Source: Lachnospiraceae bacterium (lineage in GTDB: Bacteria; Bacillota; Clostridia; Lachnospirales; Lachnospiraceae). Taken from it: 61,372 nt of DNA. Positions 1 to 8,231 of this stretch are shown piece after piece. The notes under the pieces were generated by a model. It ran no database searches. It saw nothing but the letters and a program-made list of their open reading frames with translations, and was not told the DNA's origin. Position 1 is the stretch's first letter; every line of letters begins with the position of its first letter. A program made the position numbers and the translations under genes. The stretch lies in contig JAIKZQ010000041.1 of NCBI GenBank assembly GCA_024682075.1, positions 1 to 61,372 of the forward strand. Direction: 5' to 3'.

Positions 1-946
1 TTGTGTCAATAGAAGCCTTTACTATGTCATAAGCCTTACTCTTTATCGTAATGACCTTCTTCTTTCCGGTCTCAGTTTCAGATATTACTGTAGTATCGCT
101 AATGATGTTTACCCTACTTTCAAATTCCCGATAACATGCAAGAATCACACCTAGCATATACTTAACGAAGACAGTCGGATCATCCTCTTCTTCATGCCAG
201 CCCGCTGATGATGCCTCGAGGGCATCATAGTAAGCATCTTTGGTCTTTTCTATATGTTTTTCTATACTGATATACTTTCCTACAAGATATCCTGATTTAT
301 ACAAAAGCAGAAGTGTAAGTAATCTGCTCATTCTACCATTTCCATCATTGAAAGGATGAACGCAAAGAAAATCATGTAAAAACACAGGAATAATAAGTAA
401 CGGATCAACCGAAGTATCTTCCATCATAGCATTGTAGTTCTCACATATCGCATTTATACATGGTTCCGTCTCATATGGTGCTACCGGTGTAAAACGGATT
501 ACTTCAGTTCCGTCCTCTTTTGTTTCCTTTAGGTAATTCTGAGTGATTTTGTATCTACCGCCGTTTCCGGTTTCCGCATACTGCATCAGATCACGATGCA
601 GCTGAAGTATGATATTCCCATTCACAGGAACATACTCATAATTTTCGTGAATGGTGTTCAAAACATCTCTATAACCGGCTATTTCTCTTTCATCACGATT
701 TTTAGGCGTTGTCTTTTCCTTCGCCAATTGTCCAATTCTGGTACTTGTCGTTATAATGCCTTCAATCCTATTTGATGATTCAATAGACTGAACCTTGGCC
801 ACCTCAACAAGTTTTTCCATTTCTACAGGTTTTTGCCTCAGAAACAGCTCCTGTTTCCCTTTGTATTCATGTATCTGAGAAAGGTAATTCAGGATTTCAT
901 TATCCCAACGATATGTTTTATATTTTTTGTAATCAAATTGTCTCAT
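1..946 (-). CDS. Fic family protein, cut by the window edge (N-terminal 315 residues)
   Basis: Fic proteins transfer AMP or related groups from nucleotides to hydroxyl side chains of target proteins. The frame is open from the ATG at 946 to the window edge, so the C-terminus is missing. The catalytic loop reads HPFNDGNGRMSR (coded near 314-350), an intact HPFxDGNGRxxR motif. Near residue 58 the sequence SSNRIEG fits the inhibitory helix motif (S/T)xxxE(G/N), placed N-terminal to the Fic core as in class II Fic proteins, so activity is probably auto-inhibited. AGGAG lies four bases upstream of the ATG. A C-terminal winged helix is common in this family but would lie outside the window. The family call is secure; the target is unknown. 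Confidence 0.93.
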   Translation of the reverse strand, partial: MRQFDYKKYKTYRWDNEILNYLSQIHEYKGKQELFLRQKPVEMEKLVEVAKVQSIESSNRIEGIITTSTRIGQLAKEKTTPKNRDEREIAGYRDVLNTIHENYEYVPVNGNIILQLHRDLMQYAETGNGGRYKITQNYLKETKEDGTEVIRFTPVAPYETEPCINAICENYNAMMEDTSVDPLLIIPVFLHDFLCVHPFNDGNGRMSRLLTLLLLYKSGYLVGKYISIEKHIEKTKDAYYDALEASSAGWHEEEDDPTVFVKYMLGVILACYREFESRVNIISDTTVISETETGKKKVITIKSKAYDIVKASIDT

Positions 947-950
947 AATG

Positions 951-1015
951 CTCCTATGCCTTTTCTGTTCTCCTAAATCATACTCATTTATAGGAGAATG
1001 TCAATGCATAGGAGA
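951..1015 (-). promoter_or_regulatory. Promoter of the Fic gene with four repeated half-sites
   Basis: Read on the minus strand, TTGACA (1004-999), a 16-base spacer and TATGAT (982-977) make a near-consensus sigma-A promoter. The hexamer CTCCTA occurs at 951-956 and 970-975 on the plus strand and as its complement TAGGAG at 991-996 and 1009-1014. The four copies form two pairs about 18-19 bases apart, arranged symmetrically about the -10 region. The outer copies extend to a 9-base inverted repeat, CTCCTATGC and GCATAGGAG. I infer an operator; the binding protein is not visible. Confidence 0.6.
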
Positions 1016-1091
1016 TAATTAATTTATGATCTCAATTCTGCGTCTTGAAGCCTCTCTCTGCTCTTCGGATAACCTTCTTGGCTTATGGGTG

Positions 1092-1121
1092 TGAAAAAGG
1101 ACCGGATTTTGCTCCGGTCCT
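1092..1121 (-). terminator. Rho-independent terminator at the end of the long accessory transcription unit
   Basis: On the minus strand a perfect 9-bp stem (AGGACCGGA and TCCGGTCCT, 1113-1121 with 1098-1106) with a six-base loop runs into TTTTT. It lies about 50 bases after the stop of the 140-residue gene at 1172-1594 and is the only strong minus-strand terminator I see between there and 33,060. Confidence 0.8.
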
Positions 1122-1171
1122 CTTCATGATCATTACCACAAATGATTAATTTAGTATTTCCGGGAAAAGTA

Positions 1172-1594
1172 TCACATACTCGTCCCTGTTTCAAAATCCC
1201 ATGGTTCCCATCCATTGTCCTCATTATATTTTTCTGCCAAACCATTGAATATTGACACTCTATATTGTTTCCCAAAATCGTCCCAATATGCAAAATTATC
1301 CTCAACATATAAGGTTTCGATACCGCCTCTTGTTCCTGCACTTAAGAATGACACTTCTCCGTCAGGATCGAGGCGATAGAGGTTGTAGTGATAATCCTTT
1401 TCATTCTTAAACTTATCTATATGACCATATACAAAACAAACTAACGATCCGTTCTCTATCTTTACATACTCACAGATCTTCAAACCGGATGTGAGCACAG
1501 TCTTTTCCATATCAGCTGTATAATCTGCACTCTTCTGTTTTTCAGCTCGTGGATACTTCTTTCCAAAAACACAGCAGCTTTCATAATCTATCAT
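1172..1594 (-). CDS. Hypothetical protein, 140 residues
   Basis: I do not recognise a family. The ATG at 1594 is chosen because GGAGG sits eight bases upstream; an in-frame TTG at 1609 lies upstream of that site and is unlikely to be used. The product is soluble, acidic and rich in aromatic residues (several Trp and Tyr in the C-terminal third), with no signal peptide or membrane segment. Its size, soluble nature and position at the far end of a block that carries toxin genes would fit an immunity or small accessory protein, but nothing in the sequence proves this. Confidence 0.6.
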   Translation of the reverse strand: MIDYESCCVFGKKYPRAEKQKSADYTADMEKTVLTSGLKICEYVKIENGSLVCFVYGHIDKFKNEKDYHYNLYRLDPDGEVSFLSAGTRGGIETLYVEDNFAYWDDFGKQYRVSIFNGLAEKYNEDNGWEPWDFETGTSM

Positions 1595-1618
1595 AAATAT
1601 AACCTCCAATTGAATAAT

Positions 1619-1702
1619 TTATCCGTCCTTCACTCCATCAACAGAAGCCACATATTTATTGCATTTGCGGCACAATTCATAAATCTTTGCAATTTGAATC
1701 AT
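1619..1702 (-). CDS. Possible 27-residue peptide, translationally coupled
   Basis: An ATG at 1702 overlaps the stop codon of the upstream 132-residue gene in an ATGA arrangement, the usual layout for translational coupling. The reading frame gives a short peptide with a CxxC pair (CRKC) and ends at 1619. It has no ribosome binding site of its own beyond coupling. It may be a real small protein, the remnant of a zinc-binding protein, or chance. Confidence 0.25.
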   Translation of the reverse strand: MIQIAKIYELCRKCNKYVASVDGVKDG

Positions 1703-2097
1703 ACATATCCTAATTGTTTAGCTTTGTTTTCCATTGCAAGACGAAATGCCATATGATCCGGATACTTTTCAAGGAGTCTCTCGTTCGTCGGAAGATTTCC
1801 GCTTCCGTACCAGTTACAATCTTTATCCAGAATATGGCAAACAAGAGCACATTGTGGTCCGTCTTTTTCAATTGCATCCTCTGCTAAAGAAGCAAAAATC
1901 ATTTGATGATCTCTGTTCGTAATATCAAAATATGAAAAATGCTTGTCCACCCAATTAACATCGCATATTTCTTCAAAAACAGCCTTTGATGTTTCATCAT
2001 CACAATACATAACTGATAAAAGTGTCGCCCAGGCGCCCATATGATCGCCTGCACTTTCTAATTTGAAAAAACGTTCATACTCTGTTTTTGCCTTCAT
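1699..2097 (-). CDS. Hypothetical protein, 132 residues
   Basis: I do not recognise a family. GGGGAGG seven bases before the ATG supports the start. The product is a soluble, acidic, mostly helical-looking protein with several Cys, Trp and His residues and no membrane segment. A promoter-like sequence lies just upstream (2123-2151), so it may be expressed independently of the long unit. Immunity-like function is possible from size and context only. Confidence 0.65.
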   Translation of the reverse strand: MKAKTEYERFFKLESAGDHMGAWATLLSVMYCDDETSKAVFEEICDVNWVDKHFSYFDITNRDHQMIFASLAEDAIEKDGPQCALVCHILDKDCNWYGSGNLPTNERLLEKYPDHMAFRLAMENKAKQLGYV

Positions 2098-2122
2098 AAA
2101 TAATCCTCCCCGGTTGAATAAT

Positions 2123-2151
2123 GTAATAGTTTTGCTGCATTGTATTTACAA
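2123..2151 (-). promoter_or_regulatory. Possible internal promoter before the 132-residue gene
   Basis: On the minus strand TTGTAA (2151-2146), a 17-base spacer and TATTAC (2128-2123) match four of six and five of six consensus positions. It lies in the 102-base gap between 2097 and 2200, one of the two largest gaps in the minus-strand block. Confidence 0.35.
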
Positions 2152-2199
2152 CAGATTTGGTACTGTTTCCAATTATTTCCTGTGGCAAATAATCACAGG

Positions 2200-2589
2200 T
2201 CACTTCTGCCTTTCGTAATAAAAGGTCGTGGCGTCATCACCCTCACCCACGACATAAAAGAAGGTATTACGCTTTAATGTGACCGTGGCAAAAGAAATCT
2301 CGCCCACCTTAAACTCGTATGTGCCGTCACCGTTGTCAACAAGATCCATATCAAGATTAATCTCTGTTCCCAGAAGCAGGCAGGTGTATTCAACTTGGTC
2401 GCCACTGATACGATATGTCTCCGCAATACCAATTTCTTCAAGTTCGGATTGATTCATGATCTCACCGTCAGCAAATTCTTCCTTTACTAGGACCCAGTCT
2501 CCCTCGATCGTTGCATTGCCGCATCCCGAGAGCATTACGCTCATGATCACAATGGTCATAAGAAGTGATAACTGTCTTACTTTCTTCAT
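2200..2589 (-). CDS. Predicted lipoprotein, 129 residues
   Basis: The N-terminus has two lysines and an arginine, a hydrophobic stretch and a lipobox LSGC with the cysteine at residue 23, so the mature protein should be lipid-anchored on the outer face of the membrane. The rest reads as alternating beta strands with a GDWV motif near its start, suggesting a small lipocalin-like beta barrel; that fold is a guess. GAGGTGAGAG precedes the ATG. It lies 26 bases after the transglutaminase-like membrane protein gene and probably shares its mRNA. Function unknown. Confidence 0.75.
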   Translation of the reverse strand: MKKVRQLSLLMTIVIMSVMLSGCGNATIEGDWVLVKEEFADGEIMNQSELEEIGIAETYRISGDQVEYTCLLLGTEINLDMDLVDNGDGTYEFKVGEISFATVTLKRNTFFYVVGEGDDATTFYYERQK

Positions 2590-2615
2590 CTCTCACCTCA
2601 TTTAAAAAATCTATA

Positions 2616-4022
2616 TCATCCGCGAAAAGCATATTCCGTACCATATGCATAGGGCAGTCTTGACTCAAGGTAATCAAACACTGTGGCATCACCATCCGAA
2701 GGGTCTATTTCCCTCAAGTGAACCGAGGGAGTTATGGGATTCCAGTCCATATAGCCTTCGATCGTAAAGACCGTATCGTCAGGCACCGGCGTGTTCGTCA
2801 TATAATCCGTTGTACGGTTAAACCAGACGTGTGTTGATGCTTCGTACTCATCACGTGATGCCAGAACGCCGTCTATGAAGTCCTGGGAATGATCGTCTGT
2901 TGAAAGATCCAGATCATTCCATGTGCTGTCAACTTCGTACCACTCTCCGTCTAGCATCACAAGATTCCATTCGTGAGGTCCCATATCTCCGGTCTGTGGC
3001 GAGCCCGCATTTCCCTGAACGCATACGCAAGGTATTCCCGCTCTGGTCAGAAAATACTGAAAGGCCTGTGCATAGCCTGAGCAGACGGCAGCATTATCGG
3101 TCCCGTTGCTGTCCTCTACAAGAATTCCATATGCGGTCCTTCCGAGATCCACTCCGGCGTCATCGTTTTCATATACATAATCATCATATGTCGCCATCTC
3201 GATCAGCTTATCGTGGATCTGTAATTCTATCTCATAATCTGACCGGTCAAGGTCTATGTCACTCATAAACTCATCGGCAGCACGCTCGAATTTATCGATA
3301 AGCCTGTTCTCGCCTGCAGGTGCCGGTTCAAAAGAATACTCGAGCACGACCATGTCAGGATACTGAAGCACGCTTATGTCCAGCCTTGGCAGTTCATCCG
3401 TGCGAAGATAGAAAAATTCCGGATGATCATGAAGCATTGCATAATATATGCAATAAAAATCGCCCTCCAGCTCGTAATACTCATCAACAGACATTTCGTC
3501 AGTGACCATATAGCCGGGGACGTCTTTATTATCTACAAGGTCCATATATACATCGTAGATCTCTCTTTCACTTTCACCGAAGTTATCATAGAAATATGAA
3601 TAGTTTTGTTCCCGCGGCGGCCTATTCTCGTCCTCTTCGGCGGACGCTTCCGAGACACTTCCGTTACCCGAGCCTTCACCGGACGTGCCGTTAAGATTAT
3701 CATCCAGCTGCTCCTCCGTCACACCGCCTCCACCGATCGTGTCCTCAAGCGATGTGTTGCCGTTTAGAACATTTTGAATCGTGGAATTACCACTCTCATC
3801 ACCCAAGCCTAACGAAGGAAGATTTATCCCTTCGGGAAGCTTTTCCTGAAGAGCCTGATACAGCTGGGCATAATTCGCAGTCTCATCTTTGCGGATGCAC
3901 TTATAGAAATATGTAAATATGGAAATTATGGAGACAATGATGACTATTGTCACAAGAAGAGCATCATATGATCCGTCTTCGTTATGCATTCCGTTATTTC
4001 CGCGAACGTTTCTCTTAGCCAT
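2616..4022 (-). CDS. Membrane-anchored transglutaminase-like protein, 468 residues
   Basis: A single membrane helix lies near residues 22-42, followed by a low-complexity Gly/Ser/Glu linker to about residue 140 and a globular extracellular part. The C-terminal half carries a transglutaminase-like cysteine protease core: CSGYAQAF holds the Cys (about residue 315), HEWNLV the His and VDSTWND the Asp, so the catalytic triad is intact. Proteins with this domain cleave or cross-link proteins or peptidoglycan; the substrate is unknown. A GAGGATAGGATA site precedes the ATG. It lies directly after the TIR cluster and may process the ectodomains or the wall around them. Confidence 0.85.
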   Translation of the reverse strand: MAKRNVRGNNGMHNEDGSYDALLVTIVIIVSIISIFTYFYKCIRKDETANYAQLYQALQEKLPEGINLPSLGLGDESGNSTIQNVLNGNTSLEDTIGGGGVTEEQLDDNLNGTSGEGSGNGSVSEASAEEDENRPPREQNYSYFYDNFGESEREIYDVYMDLVDNKDVPGYMVTDEMSVDEYYELEGDFYCIYYAMLHDHPEFFYLRTDELPRLDISVLQYPDMVVLEYSFEPAPAGENRLIDKFERAADEFMSDIDLDRSDYEIELQIHDKLIEMATYDDYVYENDDAGVDLGRTAYGILVEDSNGTDNAAVCSGYAQAFQYFLTRAGIPCVCVQGNAGSPQTGDMGPHEWNLVMLDGEWYEVDSTWNDLDLSTDDHSQDFIDGVLASRDEYEASTHVWFNRTTDYMTNTPVPDDTVFTIEGYMDWNPITPSVHLREIDPSDGDATVFDYLESRLPYAYGTEYAFRG

Positions 4023-4066
4023 TATCCTATCCTCGCAATAAATGGTTAATTCCCTACACTATTTTA

Positions 4067-6679
4067 TCATTTATTGTTCACTGCATCATAGTAAACCTGC
4101 ATATTTGCCGCACACACAAGAGTATCAGGTGCATCCTGTCCCAGATGCTCAACCATGAGTTCTATGCATACTCTGTTAATCTCCAGAGCCTTTTCCGCAT
4201 TGCCGCTGTTGTAATATGCAAGTGCAAGGTCATTGAGTGCTATCAGTGTGCTGACATTCGTTTCACCTTTAGACGCTTTGTTAAGAAGATATATCTCATA
4301 CTGAAGTCCGACAACAGCAGGCATGTTACCCATTGCACGTAAGGTTGCAGCATAATCGTGCATGATTGAAATAGTCTTAGCTGATTCATCGTTAACGTCT
4401 TTATACAATTCTCTGCGGATCTTCAGCAATCTCTCATAGAACTCTACGGCCTTATCATATTCCCCGGTCTCACGGTATATAAGCGCAAGGTTCTGCATTG
4501 CAGCCTGCAAATACGGATGAGAATCATCATAAAGCCTGCCCCAGACTTCATACACTTTAAATTCAGGCTCAAGTGCAGGTGCATAATCACCCATCCTGAT
4601 ATGATCTGCAGCAATGTTGTTCAGACTTAAGATAGTGTCGGAATGATCCTCTCCAAGCAAGGATGAGCGCTTATCATAAGCAGCCTTATTGATCTCCAGT
4701 GATTCACTATAGTGTCCAAGTTCACTGTGCAGAAATGCAACATCGGACATGATGGTATATGCCTGAGGATTCTCAAGCGCCGATATGTTGTCACAAATCT
4801 GCCTAAGTCTTGGCAGGTTAGTTTCAACTGCCTGAATCTCCCCGGCCTTTAATCTGTACTTGTTCAGATTCACAAATCTGGATATGGTATCAAGATGCTC
4901 TTCACCCAGGACTCTGACGCTTATGTCATATGCTTCCTGTTCCATATCGGCCGCCTGGGTTGCAAAGCCTTCATTGTTTTTTATGTTGGCAAGATTGCTC
5001 ATAAAGAGAAGCGTGAGCGGATTATCACATCCCAGGTTCTTCTTTGCACCATCACACACCTGCTCTTCGAGCTCTGCAGCTTTCTTACGATCATAGGGAG
5101 TCATATTTGTAAGTGTCAAGGCAATTCCGTTTTGAACGATAAGAGTCAGATCATTATCATCACCGAACAGGTCCTTTGAAGATGCATACGCTTTTTCATA
5201 CGTATCCATTGCCTTGGCATATTCACCCTTAAGCTGGTACACTGAAGCAATGCTAAGCAGATCGGTTATGCTCTTCCTGTCTTCGCCACCGTTTACATCC
5301 AGCAGACATTCACGTGTTTTCTGAAGGATGTCAATCGCATCATCGAAATGTCCCAGCTTTATATTCAGTATTCCGATATTGGATAACGTTGTAAGGGTAT
5401 ACTCTTCATTTTCTCCGCGAGTCTTTTTCCAGACTTCATAGACCTGCTTGAAGCGCGCAAGCGCCTCTTCATAGCGGTCCATATTAAGATACGACACCGC
5501 AAGATCATGGATCCACTCATTCAGAAGATTGTCCTCCGGATCACTTATGGAGGAATAATACTCAACAATCTTCTCACTCCACTGCAAAGCCAGGGCATAG
5601 TTTCTCTCAACGCCCATGCCATCACGATACATATTTATGAGAGCTTCCATAGCTTCAGGGACATCTGCCTCTGCAGCCTTTGTAATGAGTTCAACTCCCT
5701 TTTGCTTATCAACCTCAACATCAATACCATCCCTGTATGCAATTCCTATCAGGAAATTGTGCTCGGGATCATTATCCGAAGGCTGCTTTGCAAGTTTTCC
5801 GAGGGTTTCGATGAATCTGTCATAGAATTCCTTACTGTCTTCACCCGCAACGCACTCGGGGATATCCGTGAACATCTCAGACAGGAGCTTATGATCGGTC
5901 GCAACCATCTCGACGGGAAGAATTCCCTTGCCGCTCTTTTTTGCTTCGGGATACTCTATCTGCTGGACGTAGTTGCCTTCCTCAGTGATGTTGGGAGTGA
6001 TGAGAAAAGCAAACATGTCACTCTTGGACATTGCATCGGCAATCGACTGCTCAAAGTCCTCACCGGGTTTCAAGTACTCGTCATACCAGATTGCGACATC
6101 ACGGCAGAAAGGATCCTTATGGATCAGTCGCATGAGGTTATTGGCGTATGTCCTGTCCTTTTTTCTGTAGCTCAGGAATACATATGCATCAAAAGCACTT
6201 CTTACCTTTTCGGCAAGTTCTTCACCGACGAGGACGGAAGCAAGGAACTTCTTAAGCTTCTCTTCATAGCTTATTGCCGTATCATCCATGGAATAGACAT
6301 CCAGATACTGAAGTTTTCCGAATTTATCGGGGCGTGAAAAGATGATCTCAAGTCCGGGCTCAAGTGCAATCGGCAGGACAGGGATATGATTATCCATGGC
6401 GAATCGGAAATCCACATCCATTGCCCTGTTAGGCTCCGTCAGAAGTTTCATGCTGACCGGAATAACGAACAGGTTCATCTGTCCGAGATCATCAGCCATA
6501 TATTCGTAATCCGCATCGGACATATCTTCCGTGTAATAAACGGCGCAGTCCTGTGTCGCAAAGATATCGGAGCAGATCTTATCAAAGCAGGATTCAAAGT
6601 CATCTTTGTGACATGTGAAATAAACCCTGTTCTTACCTGTAGGTGTGGAATTACCTTTGGTTCTGTAGCTGATCGTCAT
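4067..6679 (-). CDS. Double TIR domain protein with Sel1 and tetratricopeptide repeats, 870 residues
   Basis: Residues about 16-130 form a first, divergent TIR-like domain. Residues about 165-290 form a second, better conserved one, with FLSYRKKD at its first strand, WYDE before the loop and GEDFEQSI after it. Sel1-type repeats follow (about 305-375: GIAYRDG, DVEVDKQKG, NMYRDGMGV). From about 390 to the end there are many TPR units of the kinesin-light-chain type (NIGILNIKLGHFDDAI, ASVYQLKGEYAKAM, NLALIYRETGEYDKAV). Bacterial TIR domains cleave NAD+ or make cyclic ADP-ribose signals, and TPR arrays usually sense a partner. The second domain keeps an acidic residue at the expected catalytic region (QQIEYPEA); the first looks degenerate. 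No membrane segment is present. Confidence 0.88.
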   Translation of the reverse strand: MTISYRTKGNSTPTGKNRVYFTCHKDDFESCFDKICSDIFATQDCAVYYTEDMSDADYEYMADDLGQMNLFVIPVSMKLLTEPNRAMDVDFRFAMDNHIPVLPIALEPGLEIIFSRPDKFGKLQYLDVYSMDDTAISYEEKLKKFLASVLVGEELAEKVRSAFDAYVFLSYRKKDRTYANNLMRLIHKDPFCRDVAIWYDEYLKPGEDFEQSIADAMSKSDMFAFLITPNITEEGNYVQQIEYPEAKKSGKGILPVEMVATDHKLLSEMFTDIPECVAGEDSKEFYDRFIETLGKLAKQPSDNDPEHNFLIGIAYRDGIDVEVDKQKGVELITKAAEADVPEAMEALINMYRDGMGVERNYALALQWSEKIVEYYSSISDPEDNLLNEWIHDLAVSYLNMDRYEEALARFKQVYEVWKKTRGENEEYTLTTLSNIGILNIKLGHFDDAIDILQKTRECLLDVNGGEDRKSITDLLSIASVYQLKGEYAKAMDTYEKAYASSKDLFGDDNDLTLIVQNGIALTLTNMTPYDRKKAAELEEQVCDGAKKNLGCDNPLTLLFMSNLANIKNNEGFATQAADMEQEAYDISVRVLGEEHLDTISRFVNLNKYRLKAGEIQAVETNLPRLRQICDNISALENPQAYTIMSDVAFLHSELGHYSESLEINKAAYDKRSSLLGEDHSDTILSLNNIAADHIRMGDYAPALEPEFKVYEVWGRLYDDSHPYLQAAMQNLALIYRETGEYDKAVEFYERLLKIRRELYKDVNDESAKTISIMHDYAATLRAMGNMPAVVGLQYEIYLLNKASKGETNVSTLIALNDLALAYYNSGNAEKALEINRVCIELMVEHLGQDAPDTLVCAANMQVYYDAVNNK

Positions 6680-6694
6680 AGAATCATCCTCAAA

Positions 6695-8209
6695 TCACAG
6701 ACTGTGTTCCGAACGTATCCTGTTCATCAAAGCGTCAATGGAATCACGTGCTTCATACAATTTGCCAAGTTCGGTATCCCTGCAGTATCCGTTCAGTTCA
6801 CTCATAAGCCTTTCTATATTGGCAAGGTTCTGGCTCGGCGAATCATGAGTATATTCATCGATATCATTACGCATCTCATAATCCAGCTTGGAAGCTATGA
6901 AATACTCATACGACATTGCAATCCCGAACACTCCGGGATAAGCATTTCTCTTATACCATCCCTTACGGATATCAATCGAATCGGCGAGAGTCTCCTCGAA
7001 CCGGTCAAGATCCTTCTCGTATCCAGTCAGTTCATAATGATAGCGATAGGCTCGCGACAGATTATAATCTATGAATCCTAGCCATATGTGGTTTGATGCA
7101 AGGTCATACTTCTTGGCAATCTTAGCAGCCATCTCGAAGTTGCTTATAGCAATCTCAAGGCTTTCTTTTCCTACATCAGTGCCTTTTCTAAGTTCATATA
7201 CCTTCATCCTTGCAAGTGCGGAATAATCATAAGCCACGACCCTCACAAGCCAGTTATAGGGTTTAGATGCCATGTCATATTCTTCGATCAGTTCTTCAAG
7301 TGATGAAGCAATCCGTGCATAGCGTCTTGAGAGTGCTTTTGCCTCATCAGGATATTCCGAAGGCGAAGCCAATACTTTTCTTGCCTCACTCTCGGTTTTG
7401 ATCTGCGTATATTCAATGAGCTGTTCAAAATAGACAGTTATGGACCTGCACTCTTCCATATACCTGTCCGCAGAAGCCACGACAAGATCATCCGGAGACT
7501 GTTTGATCTGTTCACGCATGTCAGAAAGGAACTTGTCCAGACATTCGTCATTGCTGAATATAGGAATAAACGCGATCCTCTCGAGAAGATACATAGCGCG
7601 CTCAGGAAGATAATCAAAGGACTTTATATTCCTGTCCCATTCATTCAGGATCTCATGAAGCTGAACATCTGATTTCTTCTCAAGGATCTCTTCCGGGATA
7701 TCATCAAGGATCTTTCCGTCATAATAGTAATTCTCATCAACAAGCTGCTTACGGGTATCTTCCAGCTTAAGGATGTCGATTATCTCATTTGATACCTGCA
7801 CGGCTCTTTCGGAAAAATCATCCGCGTCAAAATAATTGATATTGATCTCGGTCTTGATATTGGAAGGAAAATCATCCGGAAGATTCAGAAGGTTGCTGAG
7901 GAAAATGCACTTTTCCTTGCCTTTTAAAGACCATGCAATACCTGTCTCTATTAAGACATTCTGTCTGACACGTGTCTGATCCGCGTCATCGAAAGTAAAG
8001 ATTATCACGCATAGAGAGGACTCATGAACCATCCCAATAACATGGCTCATGATGGAATCCGAATTCAGAATGCTCTTTTCAAGAAGCATGGGCTGCATGG
8101 GAAACTGATTGTCCTTGTGCATCTTACTTATCTGCTCACCGAGGCCGTGTGCAAGTTTCTTTCCTGTGCCGCCGTATATGATCGCTATCTTGCTGTATTT
8201 TCTGATCAT
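6695..8209 (-). CDS. TIR-like predicted nucleotide-binding protein with a helical C-terminus, 504 residues
   Basis: Residues 1-150 match the TIR-like family of predicted nucleotide-binding proteins: a first strand IAIIYGGTGKK, then CVIIFTFDDAD and the family motif RVRQNVLIETGIAWSLKG. Domains of this type occur in NAD-dependent effectors of cyclic-nucleotide defence systems. The remaining 350 residues are helical and TPR-like without clear repeats and may bind a ligand or partner. GAGAGGGG precedes the ATG. The gap to the next gene is 15 bases, so co-expression with the neighbouring TIR proteins is likely. No membrane segment. Confidence 0.75.
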   Translation of the reverse strand: MIRKYSKIAIIYGGTGKKLAHGLGEQISKMHKDNQFPMQPMLLEKSILNSDSIMSHVIGMVHESSLCVIIFTFDDADQTRVRQNVLIETGIAWSLKGKEKCIFLSNLLNLPDDFPSNIKTEININYFDADDFSERAVQVSNEIIDILKLEDTRKQLVDENYYYDGKILDDIPEEILEKKSDVQLHEILNEWDRNIKSFDYLPERAMYLLERIAFIPIFSNDECLDKFLSDMREQIKQSPDDLVVASADRYMEECRSITVYFEQLIEYTQIKTESEARKVLASPSEYPDEAKALSRRYARIASSLEELIEEYDMASKPYNWLVRVVAYDYSALARMKVYELRKGTDVGKESLEIAISNFEMAAKIAKKYDLASNHIWLGFIDYNLSRAYRYHYELTGYEKDLDRFEETLADSIDIRKGWYKRNAYPGVFGIAMSYEYFIASKLDYEMRNDIDEYTHDSPSQNLANIERLMSELNGYCRDTELGKLYEARDSIDALMNRIRSEHSL

Positions 8210-8231
8210 GATCCCCTCTCAAATATATGAA

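Noticed and set aside
1021..1084. Minus-strand fragment reading PRRLSEEQREASRRRIEIIN before a stop, like the C-terminus of a lost protein
   Set aside because: It is only about 20 clean residues, follows directly after a terminator T-run, and has no start or longer homologous frame; it could be a remnant but cannot be supported as a gene.
5507..6337. Plus-strand open frame of 276 residues
   Set aside because: It lies entirely antisense to the TIR-Sel1-TPR gene, has no ribosome binding site and no recognisable domain.
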